Assembly (NCBI RefSeq): GCF_001650195.1
Contig: NZ_LXYR01000009.1
Coordinates: 1-64,000 of the forward strand
Direction of reading: 5' to 3'
Origin: Phormidesmis priestleyi BC1401
GTDB taxonomy: Bacteria > Cyanobacteriota > Cyanobacteriia > Leptolyngbyales > Leptolyngbyaceae
DNA length: 64,000 nucleotides
The number at the start of each line of letters is the position of its first letter. Positions within the stretch are counted from its first letter, which is position 1. Shown here piece by piece: positions 8,470 to 16,192 of the stretch. A program made the position numbers and the translations under genes. Below the pieces are notes generated by a model that saw nothing but the letters and a program-made list of their open reading frames with translations, did no database searches and was not told the origin of the DNA.

Positions 8470-8646
8470 ATGGAAGCCGAGATCATTAAAGAACGCATTA
8501 AACTCATCGAAGGAAAACGCGAGTCATTACTTCGTTTGTTAGAACAGCCCGATTTAGGAACTCTACGCATTGATGTCAATCAGGCGCTAGAGGAGATGGA
8601 CGACCTGCTTGACGAGTTTAAGCGCACCTTTCCTGTCGAGAACTGA
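8470..8646 (+). CDS. Small hypothetical protein, 58 residues, helical and acidic/basic
   Basis: ATG at 8470 opens a 58-codon frame ending with TGA at 8644-8646. The product begins MEAEIIKERIKLIEGKRES and ends with EEMDDLLDEFKRTFPVEN. It is charged throughout with leucine/isoleucine spacing typical of two amphipathic helices, so a small helical hairpin or coiled coil is likely. A GGGGAG stretch lies about 15 bases upstream, rather far for a ribosome site. The clean, biased composition and its place after a terminator make it a plausible real gene. The family is not recognised and no function is proposed. Confidence 0.65.
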   Translation: MEAEIIKERIKLIEGKRESLLRLLEQPDLGTLRIDVNQALEEMDDLLDEFKRTFPVEN

Positions 8647-8678
8647 CAAAGCAGAATTTTGTAGGGGCAACTTTGTCC

Positions 8679-9584
8679 CTATGATTCTTCGCTCGATCGG
8701 AGTTGCCAATAAACCAATATCAGCGTTGCTGCCAGTAAAACCGTTGCCGCTGCTGCCGCATAGCCAAAATCAAACTGAGCAAACGCTTGCTCATAGACAT
8801 AGTAGACCAGCAGATTAGTCGAGTTAAACGGTCCACCGCCCGTAATTACATAGACTTGCTCAAAGCTGCGGAGCGTAAAAATCGCCGTGGTGACTGCCGC
8901 AAATACGAGCGTCGGACGCAGCCCCGGCACGGTGACGTATCGAAATTTCTGCCATGCGCCTGCCCCGTCTAATTCGGCTGCTTCATAGCGACTCATCGGA
9001 ATGGTTTGCAATCCTGCTAGAAAGACCACGAGGTTAAATCCTATCTGCTTCCAGACGCTCAACAAAATTAAGACAGGCATCGCCCATGTGGGATCTTGTA
9101 GCCACGCGATCGGAGCAATCCCGATCGCACCGAGCCAGTCGTTGACCACTCCATCGGTTTGAAACAGCCAGCGCCACCCTAACCCTACCGCCACGAGCGA
9201 CGTGATCGATGGAATAAAGTAAGCGGCGCGCAGAAATCCTCGTAACGCAAAGGATCGATCGAGCAAGACCGCCAACCCTAATGGAATGACCAGACTGGGG
9301 ATCACGGTGGCGATCGTAAAATAAGCCGTGTTGCCCAAGACTTGCCAAAAATCAGGGTTGACCAGCAATCGCCAATAGTTTCGCAACCCCACCCAGTGCA
9401 CCCCGGCTCTGGTAAAGCTGCCCGTTGTGAAGCTGAGATAGCCCAGATAGGCGATCGGAAACAGCACAAACACGCCGAGCAAAATGAGCGCTGGAGACAG
9501 AAAGATCCAGGCGGCGATCGTCTCATTATCCAAAGTGCGAGACAGAACGCTATCGGTTTTTTGCTCACGAAGATCAGAGGTCAT
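8679..9584 (-). CDS. Carbohydrate ABC transporter permease (MalF/UgpA type)
   Basis: 301 residues with six predicted membrane helices and the binding-protein-dependent permease EAA loop, read here as EAAELDGAGAWQKFRYVTVPG (about residues 202-221). LSPALILLGVFVLFP near the N terminus and GGGPFNSTNLLVYYVYEQAF near the C terminus are typical of MalF/UgpA-type sugar permeases in the CUT1 group. It would sit in the inner membrane with a second permease, an ATPase and a binding protein, none of which is in the neighbourhood. Scattered transporter genes are common in cyanobacteria. The substrate, possibly a sugar or glycerol derivative, cannot be deduced. Confidence 0.88.
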   Translation of the reverse strand: MTSDLREQKTDSVLSRTLDNETIAAWIFLSPALILLGVFVLFPIAYLGYLSFTTGSFTRAGVHWVGLRNYWRLLVNPDFWQVLGNTAYFTIATVIPSLVIPLGLAVLLDRSFALRGFLRAAYFIPSITSLVAVGLGWRWLFQTDGVVNDWLGAIGIAPIAWLQDPTWAMPVLILLSVWKQIGFNLVVFLAGLQTIPMSRYEAAELDGAGAWQKFRYVTVPGLRPTLVFAAVTTAIFTLRSFEQVYVITGGGPFNSTNLLVYYVYEQAFAQFDFGYAAAAATVLLAATLILVYWQLRSSEES

Positions 9585-9691
9585 AGAGCAGAGTTTTGCT
9601 TGTGTAGGGTGGAGCCATTTTATCGAAGGCGGCTAACTTTTGATGAGAGCGGCAATACTCGCTGTTATTATGATTGAGTTTTACATAGATC

Positions 9692-10381
9692 GTGATGAGC
9701 AGTAGTCTGGCACTCAGCGATAGCCCCAGTTTGATTTCCCCCCGCCTGGGTCAAGTTGCGCTTGATCGCCTCCCCGTTAAATTGGGGGTGATGTCATCAG
9801 GAAGCGGCAGCAACTTTGAAGCGATCGCGCAAGCTATTTCCGACCAACGACTTAACGCTCAGATTGAAGTGCTGGTTTACAACAATCCAGGGGCAGCGGT
9901 CAACGATCGGGCGACTCGGTGGGGCATTCCGTCTATGCTGGTTGATCATCGAGCGTTTGGCAGTCGAGAGGAATTAGATCGGGCGATCGTCCAGATCCTG
10001 CAAACGGCTGAGGTGGATTGGGTGATCATGGCGGGTTGGATGCGAATTGTGACTCCGGTGTTGATTCACGCCTTTGACCAGCGAATTTTGAATATTCACC
10101 CCAGTTTGCTGCCTAGTTTTAAAGGCAATCGAGCGATCGAGCAAGCGTTAGAAGCGAAAGTGAAGATTGCGGGATGCACGGTTCATATCGTCGTGCCCGA
10201 AGTCGATAGCGGCGAGATTATCATGCAGGCAGCAGTTCCGGTGTTTCCTGATGACACCGTTGAAACCCTGCAAAATCGGATTCATATTCAAGAGCATCTG
10301 GTTTATCCTCAAGCGATCGGGCTTGCCGCTCAACACTCTCGAAAACAAGTGCCTCAAACTGCTTCTGAGATGACTGTGTAG
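9692..10381 (+). CDS. purN: Phosphoribosylglycinamide formyltransferase
   Basis: PurN transfers a formyl group from 10-formyltetrahydrofolate to GAR, the third step of purine synthesis. The 229 residues show GVMSSGSGSNFEAI for phosphate binding (about 32-45), the WVIMAGWMRIVTP strand, and the catalytic ILNIHPSLLPSFKG loop with the expected Asn and His. The downstream D of the family is in EVDSGEI. The first 28 or so residues precede the conserved core. Start may be GTG 9692 or ATG 9695, one codon later. A cytoplasmic enzyme; the gene is monocistronic here. Confidence 0.95.
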   Translation: MMSSSLALSDSPSLISPRLGQVALDRLPVKLGVMSSGSGSNFEAIAQAISDQRLNAQIEVLVYNNPGAAVNDRATRWGIPSMLVDHRAFGSREELDRAIVQILQTAEVDWVIMAGWMRIVTPVLIHAFDQRILNIHPSLLPSFKGNRAIEQALEAKVKIAGCTVHIVVPEVDSGEIIMQAAVPVFPDDTVETLQNRIHIQEHLVYPQAIGLAAQHSRKQVPQTASEMTV

Positions 10382-10500
10382 CAGGGTATTGACGAATACA
10401 TTTGTGCAGTTGTTTGCGGTTGATGGGTTAGGGGTGGCAGGTTCTCAGGTATCTGCCTTTAGGAAGAGGTTCCTCTCAATAAACTGCGGCACTATATAAC

Positions 10501-10562
10501 CAGATTGAGAAGCTCATCGTCTAACACAAAGGCAGTCCAAACCGGGTAGGGGCTGCTTTTTT
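10501..10562 (+). ncRNA. Candidate small RNA of about 60 nt
   Basis: A TATATAAC box at 10493-10500 could be a -10 element. The sequence then runs to a terminator, so the transcript would be roughly 55-60 nt. The region contains no ribosome site or open frame. The size resembles Yfr1-type cyanobacterial RNAs, but the ACUCCUCACAC core of Yfr1 is absent, so it is not that RNA. It might instead be only a 3' trailer of purN, with the terminator belonging to purN. Confidence 0.35.
10532..10562 (+). terminator. Intrinsic terminator
   Basis: GCAGTCC (10532-10538) pairs with GGGCTGC (10550-10556) with one G-T pair, followed by six T residues. It lies 150 bases after purN. Confidence 0.75.
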
Positions 10563-10649
10563 ATTGGAATTTTTGATTCAGCAGGGTGAGATGCATAGCT
10601 GTAGCCAACTGGATTAGGACATTGCTGCACGTAAAATACCTGCCGCCTA

Positions 10650-10673
10650 AACAAGGGGCTTAAGCCCCTTGTT
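10650..10673. repeat. Perfect 24-nt palindrome
   Basis: Arms AACAAGGGGCTT and AAGCCCCTTGTT join without a spacer. No T-run follows. It resembles short palindromic repeats seen in many cyanobacterial genomes; no second copy was noticed in this window. Confidence 0.8.
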
Positions 10674-10786
10674 CTAACCTGACGAGCGATCGTTAGAGGG
10701 CAACGCTAGGGATTGCATAGGCTTTAAACTGTTCAAACTTGCCTGATTCATAGACAATCAAGCGATAGTTCTAAACATTTTCGGCA

Positions 10787-11656
10787 ATGGACATCGAAAT
10801 CGCGCAGTTGATTGTAAACGGCATCTCACTCGGCAGCATTATCGCCCTGTCAGCCGTAGGCTTAAGCCTGACTTATGGGATCTTGCGGCTGTCTAATTTT
10901 GCCCACGGTGATTTCATGACGCTGGGCGCTTATTTGACGCTGTTTCTCAACACGGTGACTAATCTTCCAATTTGGGTGTCGATCGCTCTCTCATCTGCCC
11001 TCACTGTCGGAGTCACTTTGCTGATTGAGACGCTATTGTGGGCACCGATGCGTGTTAAACGAGCCACCTCAACGACGTTGATTATTATGTCGATCGGGCT
11101 GGCTCTGTTCATTCGCAATGGCATTATTTTAGTTTGGGGCGGCAGTAACCAGCGCTATGATTTAGCGGTTGCTGAGGCATTGACGTTTGCGGGTGTGAAA
11201 ATTCCTCTCTACAATCTTGTTGTGGTTGGGTTAGCAATCGTCGCGATTGCCGCTCTGCATTATCTTCTGCAATACACCAAAGTGGGTAAAGCCATGCGAG
11301 CAGTGGCAGACGATATTGATTTGGCGAGAGTCACGGGCATCAACGTCGATCGAGTGGTGATCTGGACGTGGGTGATTGCAGGAAGTCTGACGGCACTCGG
11401 CGGCAGTATGTTGGGCTTGGTCGAAGCCGTGAGACCCAATATGGGCTGGTTCTTGATTTTGCCTCTGTTTGCCTCAGTGATTTTGGGCGGAATTGGCAAC
11501 CCTTATGGAGCGATCGCTGGGGCATTGGTGATTGGGGTCGCTCAAGAACTCAGCACTTATTGGCTGCGATCGGAATATAAATTAGCGGTTGCACTTCTGA
11601 TTATGGTGCTCGTTTTATTAGTGCGTCCGCAGGGATTATTTAAAGGAACGATGTAA
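10787..11656 (+). CDS. Branched-chain/neutral amino acid ABC transporter permease (LivH type)
   Basis: 289 residues, almost entirely membrane helices, with the LivH-family landmarks GISLGSIIALSAVGLSLTYG (about 12-31), LSNFAHGDFMTLGAYL (about 36-51), GKAMRAVADDIDLARVTGIN in the cytoplasmic coupling loop (about 168-187) and LPLFASVILGGIGNPYGAIAG (about 225-245). It is one of the two permeases of an amino-acid importer. In cyanobacteria the equivalent subunit of the N-I neutral amino-acid system is NatD, but the urea permease UrtB is a close relative, so the substrate is not fixed. No partner subunit is in the window. The AATGG start at 10787 fits homologues. Confidence 0.88.
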   Translation: MDIEIAQLIVNGISLGSIIALSAVGLSLTYGILRLSNFAHGDFMTLGAYLTLFLNTVTNLPIWVSIALSSALTVGVTLLIETLLWAPMRVKRATSTTLIIMSIGLALFIRNGIILVWGGSNQRYDLAVAEALTFAGVKIPLYNLVVVGLAIVAIAALHYLLQYTKVGKAMRAVADDIDLARVTGINVDRVVIWTWVIAGSLTALGGSMLGLVEAVRPNMGWFLILPLFASVILGGIGNPYGAIAGALVIGVAQELSTYWLRSEYKLAVALLIMVLVLLVRPQGLFKGTM

Positions 11657-11712
11657 GTCTATGTCACTAGAATGAGAAAAAGCGTCTGAAATTATGGCAC
11701 TGTAAAAAGGGT

Positions 11713-12723
11713 GTGCTAAATTACAAATTCTCTTCACAAAGTATGCAGACCACAGAAAAAAAAGTTACTCAACCTGCAACGCTAGAACGTTTTGCTTACG
11801 CAGCCGTTGAGAAACACTTTAAGAAATCGATTAAACATGAGTCAGACGTTCTTGACGACCAAGATCCAGAATCGCTGCATCAGATGCGAGTGGGGTTGCG
11901 TCGGTTAAGAACTGCAATAGACGTTTTTGACTTTGCCCTGGAGTTACCGAAGTCTGTGAGCGATCGCGCGATCAGCAAAATCGCTCACTCGCTGGGTGCA
12001 GTCAGAGATCTTGACGTGCTCACCGCAGAACTCAAGACTCAGCAGGCAAACTTGCCTCCATTAGAGCAAGACTCATTAAAAAAGCTGCTCAAAACGATGA
12101 ACAAAGAGCGCAAACGAGACTTCGCTAAACTGAAGCGAACGCTTAAGAGTTCTAAATATGATGCCCTTAAAGACGCGTTTAACGAGTGGTTAGAAACGCC
12201 TCGATTTGCCGCGATCGCGCAACTGCCGATCCAAGAAGTGTTGCCCGATCTATTGCTACCGTTAATCAGTAAGACATTACTGCATCCTGCCTGGTTGGTG
12301 AGCGCGACGTTTGAGAAGGGTCAGGCGATCGTGCATCCCATCCACCCAGAAACGTTGGATGACTTTATCCAACAGCACAGCCCTACTCTGCATGATCTCC
12401 GCAAGCAGATGAAGCGAGTGCGCTATCAAACAGAGCTGTTTGTTGACCTCTATGACTCAGCCTACGCCGCACAAGTTGAGGAATTTAAAACCCTTCAGGA
12501 AGTATTGGGGCAGATTCAAGACAGTGCGCTGCTTCAAAGCTATCTAGGATCGCAGATCAAGGAATCCGTTCACGACGAGTATCCTACTCTGTCAAAACAG
12601 CTTGACCAAAACGTTGCCGATGCGCTGCAAACGTGGCAGACCTTACAGCAGCGCTATTTAGACCCAGAATTTCGGACGCGATTACGGATGCTGTGCAGTT
12701 CTCCAGCGAGTGATCCCGTCTAG
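11713..12723 (+). CDS. CHAD domain-containing protein
   Basis: 336 residues dominated by a CHAD domain, an all-helical fold with conserved histidines and basic residues that binds inorganic polyphosphate. The hallmark DPESLHQMRVGLRRLRTAI (about 52-70) is followed by LGAVRDLDVL (about 95-104) and a second half with LHDLRKQMKRVRYQTELF and LQEVLGQIQDSALLQSYL. No CYTH (triphosphatase) domain is fused at the N terminus, so it is a stand-alone CHAD protein. It may localise to polyphosphate granules; that is family knowledge, not seen here. Start is GTG 11713 or ATG 11743; neither has a good ribosome site. Confidence 0.88.
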   Translation: MLNYKFSSQSMQTTEKKVTQPATLERFAYAAVEKHFKKSIKHESDVLDDQDPESLHQMRVGLRRLRTAIDVFDFALELPKSVSDRAISKIAHSLGAVRDLDVLTAELKTQQANLPPLEQDSLKKLLKTMNKERKRDFAKLKRTLKSSKYDALKDAFNEWLETPRFAAIAQLPIQEVLPDLLLPLISKTLLHPAWLVSATFEKGQAIVHPIHPETLDDFIQQHSPTLHDLRKQMKRVRYQTELFVDLYDSAYAAQVEEFKTLQEVLGQIQDSALLQSYLGSQIKESVHDEYPTLSKQLDQNVADALQTWQTLQQRYLDPEFRTRLRMLCSSPASDPV

Positions 12724-12735
12724 CGATCGACGAAT

Positions 12736-12799
12736 AACCCTCACCCTAGCCCTCTCCCGCAGGAGAGGGAACAAGAGTTCTAGCGCCCCTCTGCGGGAG
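12736..12799. repeat. Fragment of the CCCTCACCC hairpin repeat
   Basis: CCCTCACCCTAGCCCTCTCC is followed by GCAGGAGAGGG and a short CCCCTCTGCGGGAG, as in the repeat at 5178-5279. The terminal repeats are missing. It lies between convergent genes and abuts the stop codon of the methionine aminopeptidase gene. Confidence 0.7.
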
Positions 12800-13561
12800 C
12801 TAATATTGAGTCAAAATCTCATACCCGCTAGTAGTGACGACTAGCGTATGTTCACACTGCGCCGACAGCTTGCGGTCTTTCGTCAACGCCGTCCATTTGT
12901 CTTTCATCACCTCAACTTCCCAGGTGCCCTCGTTGATCATTGGCTCGATCGTAAACACCATTCCAGGACGCAGTTTTTTGCCCGTGCCCCGTTTGCCATA
13001 GTGAGGAATTTGAGGCGCTGTATGAAAGATGTTGCTGATCCCATGTCCGACAAAATCTTTCACTACTGAGAAGCCCTGAGACTCTGCATAGTCTTGAATG
13101 GCTGCTCCGATATCGCCGATTTTGGCTCCTGGCTTGACTTGCTCAATGCCCAGTTGACGACACTTATCAGTCACTTCAACTAAGCGCCTTGCTAGAGGTG
13201 ACGGTTCGCCCACAAAATACATTTTAGAGGTGTCGCCGTGATAGCCCTCGACAATCAGCGTCACGTCAATATTAATAATGTCACCATCTTTAAGAATTTG
13301 TCTCGCGTTTGGGATGCCGTGACAAACGACTTCGTTGACGCTCGTGCAAATCGACTTTGGAAACCCGTGATAGCCTAAAGGTGCGCTTTTTGCCCCGTGA
13401 GCCTGAGTCCAACGTTCGGCTTCGTCGTTGAGTTTAAGGGTGCTGACCCCTGGCTTTACGAGAGGTTCTAAATAGTCTAATAGCTCTGCTGCCAAGCGTC
13501 CGGCTCGGCGCATTTTTTCGATCTCGCGACTAGAGAGGAGGGTGATAACTTCTTGTTCCAT
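12800..13561 (-). CDS. map: Methionine aminopeptidase, type I
   Basis: Removes the initiator methionine from new proteins. The 253 residues from ATG 13561 match the usual length of a type Ia enzyme. All five metal ligands are visible: Asp in INIDVT and in GDTSKM, His in GHGISNIFHTAP, Glu in FTIEPMIN and Glu in SAQCEHTL. The longer frame reaching 13642 adds 27 residues with no resemblance to the family, so the internal ATG (MEQEVITLLSSREIEKMRRA) was chosen. Cytoplasmic and single-copy in this window; other paralogues are common in cyanobacteria. Confidence 0.95.
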   Translation of the reverse strand: MEQEVITLLSSREIEKMRRAGRLAAELLDYLEPLVKPGVSTLKLNDEAERWTQAHGAKSAPLGYHGFPKSICTSVNEVVCHGIPNARQILKDGDIINIDVTLIVEGYHGDTSKMYFVGEPSPLARRLVEVTDKCRQLGIEQVKPGAKIGDIGAAIQDYAESQGFSVVKDFVGHGISNIFHTAPQIPHYGKRGTGKKLRPGMVFTIEPMINEGTWEVEVMKDKWTALTKDRKLSAQCEHTLVVTTSGYEILTQY

Positions 13562-13666
13562 AAGAATATTGTAGCTTTGGATGCTTGGGGAAAGAGCGTT
13601 GTTGACATGAAGCCGCAGAGCAACCGCATCCAAATGTATCAAAAATATAGACTACTTTTTCACTAA

Positions 13667-13700
13667 AAATCCCCGACTCGGTTAAAGAAGTTGGGGATTT
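13667..13700. terminator. Hairpin AAATCCCC...GGGGATTT (copy 1)
   Basis: AAATCCCC (13667-13674) and GGGGATTT (13693-13700) pair, with GACT/AGTT extending the stem partly. A near-identical hairpin occurs at 45826-45859, after tatA. It is bidirectional, with A and T runs on both sides, and probably acts as a terminator or a small repeat. Confidence 0.65.
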
Positions 13701-13760
13701 GGGAGATCTATAAAGGTGAGCTTCACACCTCAAATTAGGTTGCTGTCATCAGAATATTCG

Positions 13761-14180
13761 TCAAACAGCCCCTGTCCCTCTACCACGCTGGTCGTCCTCT
13801 TCGGTCAGCTCGCCTTGACTGCTCTGGTTAACTTCTTTCAGCTCTTCAGCACGGGCTGCTTTGTCTGCTTCAGCTTGCGCCGTCGCATCACCCGGAGTTT
13901 CGTAGTACATTTCTGGCTCGATCGCGTAGTTATTCACCAGTCCTTCTTTATCTACGGTGTAGCCATCAGTGGTGCGAATGCTTCCTGAATCGGTTTGGTC
14001 ATCAGTAGGGGCACCTGCTTCTCGCTCTTCTGTGGGGTGGGTTTTAAAGAGGTTGCCTTCTCGTTCGCGACGCGCTGCTGTTTCGGCTGGAATGATGTGA
14101 GCGTCGTAGCTATCGTCTTCGACTCGATCAGCACTGTCAGACGCGATATTTCTCTTAGTGTTGTTTTCTAAATTAGACAT
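13761..14180 (-). CDS. Hydrophilic conserved hypothetical protein
   Basis: 139 residues, highly polar and acidic, starting at ATG 14180 (MSNLENNTKRNIASDSADR). It has no signal peptide, membrane segment or cysteine and looks largely disordered. There is a short aromatic stretch, PEMYYETPGDAT, near residue 95, and a C-terminal helix rich in Ala/Glu. An upstream extension to 14252 exists but adds unrelated sequence. Hydrophilic proteins of this type are often stress-related; that is only a guess. Gene on its own, flanked by a hairpin downstream and a 325-bp gap upstream. Confidence 0.65.
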   Translation of the reverse strand: MSNLENNTKRNIASDSADRVEDDSYDAHIIPAETAARREREGNLFKTHPTEEREAGAPTDDQTDSGSIRTTDGYTVDKEGLVNNYAIEPEMYYETPGDATAQAEADKAARAEELKEVNQSSQGELTEEDDQRGRGTGAV

Positions 14181-14505
14181 AATGCAGAACCTCGTTAAAG
14201 AATAGTTTGTAACGTCGAGGTTCAGACTACGGTTTTTAGTATCTTCAGTCACACTATCTCAAGGTATGGATTAGTCCATAAAAAAGCTAGTTTCGTCTAT
14301 CTTTGGGAATATAACTCTTCTCATTCCCGCTACTCGGTGAGAATTTGGGCATCACCTTTGAGTGGTCAGCTTTACAGAGGGAGCTATCAGCTTTTTAGCA
14401 AATTTACTTCTAACGATAGGGATAAATTTGACTGAAATTTCTTATTTTTTAAAGAGTCATTGCCTTTATGTAATGGTCAGATTTTTTGATATAGGAACGT
14501 AGACT
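14181..14505. other. 325-bp divergent intergenic region
   Basis: It separates the divergent genes for the hydrophilic protein and the BrkB-type membrane protein, and must hold both promoters. It is AT-rich, with a loose TTCTCA/TGAGAA inverted repeat near 14317-14342. No gene or RNA is supported. Confidence 0.5.
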
Positions 14506-15543
14506 ATGCGCTTACAGGACGGCTTTAAGCTCGTTAAAGACACGGTGGCAGAATGGAGCGAAGACAACGTGCCGCTTTTAGCTGCTGCATTGGCATACTA
14601 CACGGTGTTTTCTCTCGCCCCTTTACTGCTGATTGCGATCGCCATTGCCGGGTTCTTTTTTGGCGAAGAGGCAGCACGCGGAGAAATCATCGGACAGATT
14701 CAGGGATTAGTGGGTATAGAAGGGGCACAAGCGATTCAGGCGATGATTCAAAACGCGAATCGACCGGGATCAGGAGGCACGACCGCAACCATTATCGGAG
14801 TGGTCGTTCTGTTGTTTGGTGCCTCTGGTGTGTTTGGTCAACTGCAGGTTGCTCTCAACACTATTTGGGAAGTTAAGCCAAAGCCCGGGAACGGCATTAA
14901 AAGCTTTATTCAATCTCGATTTTTATCATTTGCAATGGTATTAGTCATCGGATTTTTATTATTAGTTTCACTCGTTCTATCAGCCGTTCTAGCAGGAGTC
15001 TCCCATTACTTCGGAAGTTTGGTTCCGGGATTTTTAATTGTTGGTCAGACTGTTAACTTTGTCATTTCGTTTGGCGTAGTTACGGTTTTGATTGCAGGAA
15101 TTTATAAATTCTTACCTGACGTTGACATTCCTTGGAAAAATCTTTGGGTCGGTGCAGGTGTGACGGCTCTGTTATTTAACTTGGGTAAATTTTTGCTTGG
15201 GCTTTATCTCGGAAGTAGTAGTGTCAGTTCGGCTTATGGGGCAGCAGGTTCGTTGGTTGTGGTGCTGATTTGGGTGTTTTATTCTGCCCAGATTTTGCTA
15301 TTTGGGGCAGAGTTTACCCAGGTTTATTCTAAATATCGGGGGCTGCCGATCGAGCCTTCTAAACACGCAGTTCGAGTCCCTAAGCAGTCCGACAAGTCAC
15401 CCAACAAACCCTCTACTATTCAGCACTCGGCGCATCGTCGAACTCCTTACGTGCAGTATGCGATCGGACTACTGGGTTCTGTCGTGACGATCGGTGGAAT
15501 GCTGCGTCGAAAACCTCAGTCGAAACGCAGACGAGCTAAATGA
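14506..15543 (+). CDS. YihY/BrkB family inner-membrane protein
   Basis: 345 residues, with about six membrane helices in the first 275 and a basic cytoplasmic tail. Family landmarks are LLAAALAYYTVFSLAPLLLI (about 24-43), the glycine-rich FGASGVFGQLQVALNTIWEV stretch (about 105-124), and the SSAYGAAGSLVVVLIWVFYS helix. The family was once misnamed ribonuclease BN; its true function is unsettled, with transport or envelope roles proposed. The C-terminal tail ends with a short helix, YAIGLLGSVVTIGGML, and a string of Arg/Lys, an unusual addition compared with the family core. It converges with the next gene, with only 2 bases between stops. Confidence 0.88.
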   Translation: MRLQDGFKLVKDTVAEWSEDNVPLLAAALAYYTVFSLAPLLLIAIAIAGFFFGEEAARGEIIGQIQGLVGIEGAQAIQAMIQNANRPGSGGTTATIIGVVVLLFGASGVFGQLQVALNTIWEVKPKPGNGIKSFIQSRFLSFAMVLVIGFLLLVSLVLSAVLAGVSHYFGSLVPGFLIVGQTVNFVISFGVVTVLIAGIYKFLPDVDIPWKNLWVGAGVTALLFNLGKFLLGLYLGSSSVSSAYGAAGSLVVVLIWVFYSAQILLFGAEFTQVYSKYRGLPIEPSKHAVRVPKQSDKSPNKPSTIQHSAHRRTPYVQYAIGLLGSVVTIGGMLRRKPQSKRRRAK

Positions 15544-15545
15544 TC

Positions 15546-16115
15546 TCAAGTTGTCCAGCCTATAACTCGCTGTCCTAAGATTTGAATCAGTCCGACCGCC
15601 GTTTGAATCACCGGAAACCCAACTAGACAAATGAAAGCAGCCCGACGAGTCCGACAATCTAATGCCTGACGCACGGCAACAATGACGGCAAGCAAACTCC
15701 AGGCTGCCAGCACAAACTCGATTGGTCTCCCCAACAAGGGAATCAACGTCAAAAAGTTTAGAACTTGAGGCGCATAAGCAAACCCGATCGGACTCAACAA
15801 ATCGCTGTAAGTGGGGTCGATGGGCTTGATCCACTGTCCGACCTTCCAAATGGTGAATGCCCAAAAATAGTAGCCCACTACAATGCTCAAGCCATTGAAC
15901 AAAAGTGCGACGAAAAACACCGGAACGGTTGCTCGATTGATCAGCAAAATCACGGCACTTCCCAGCATATGAGAAACGGCGGCTAACAGCACGATCGCCA
16001 GTGCCAGACGGTGATTTTTGGGCGTGTTGCGAACGTTTTCATAAAGATCAGCATTGAGCATTAGAGCGCTGATTAACGTCCTCCAAAATCCTTCTTGTGA
16101 CGATTGATGTCTCAC
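15546..16115 (-). CDS. Yip1-like multi-pass membrane protein
   Basis: 189 residues. After a soluble N terminus (about 35 residues, including FWRTLISALMLNADLYENV) there are five hydrophobic segments at about 40-60, 66-90, 108-128, 133-150 and 160-183. The pattern and the PIDPTYSDLLSPIGFAYAPQVL loop fit the Yip1/YIP-like membrane family, which in bacteria has no firm function. Confidence in the family name is moderate. The gene converges with the BrkB-type gene and diverges from the alpha/beta hydrolase-like gene. Confidence 0.7.
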   Translation of the reverse strand: MRHQSSQEGFWRTLISALMLNADLYENVRNTPKNHRLALAIVLLAAVSHMLGSAVILLINRATVPVFFVALLFNGLSIVVGYYFWAFTIWKVGQWIKPIDPTYSDLLSPIGFAYAPQVLNFLTLIPLLGRPIEFVLAAWSLLAVIVAVRQALDCRTRRAAFICLVGFPVIQTAVGLIQILGQRVIGWTT

Positions 16116-16192
16116 GCCGATACCCTAAAATCTGATTCCTTTGCAGCAATACTCTACTCTATTAGGGGAGTCTATCTGAGTGAAATGCTGCG

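Larger units (their letters stand above)
10382..10786. other. 405-bp gap with a candidate small RNA and a palindrome
   Basis: No protein gene is supported. The gap holds a short candidate RNA ending in an intrinsic terminator (10501-10562) and a perfect 24-nt palindrome (10650-10673), both listed separately. Confidence 0.6.

Noticed and set aside
8679-9584. Assignment of the sugar permease to a specific substrate (maltose, glycerol phosphate)
   Set aside because: The motifs only define the CUT1-type permease; no neighbouring subunit supports a substrate.
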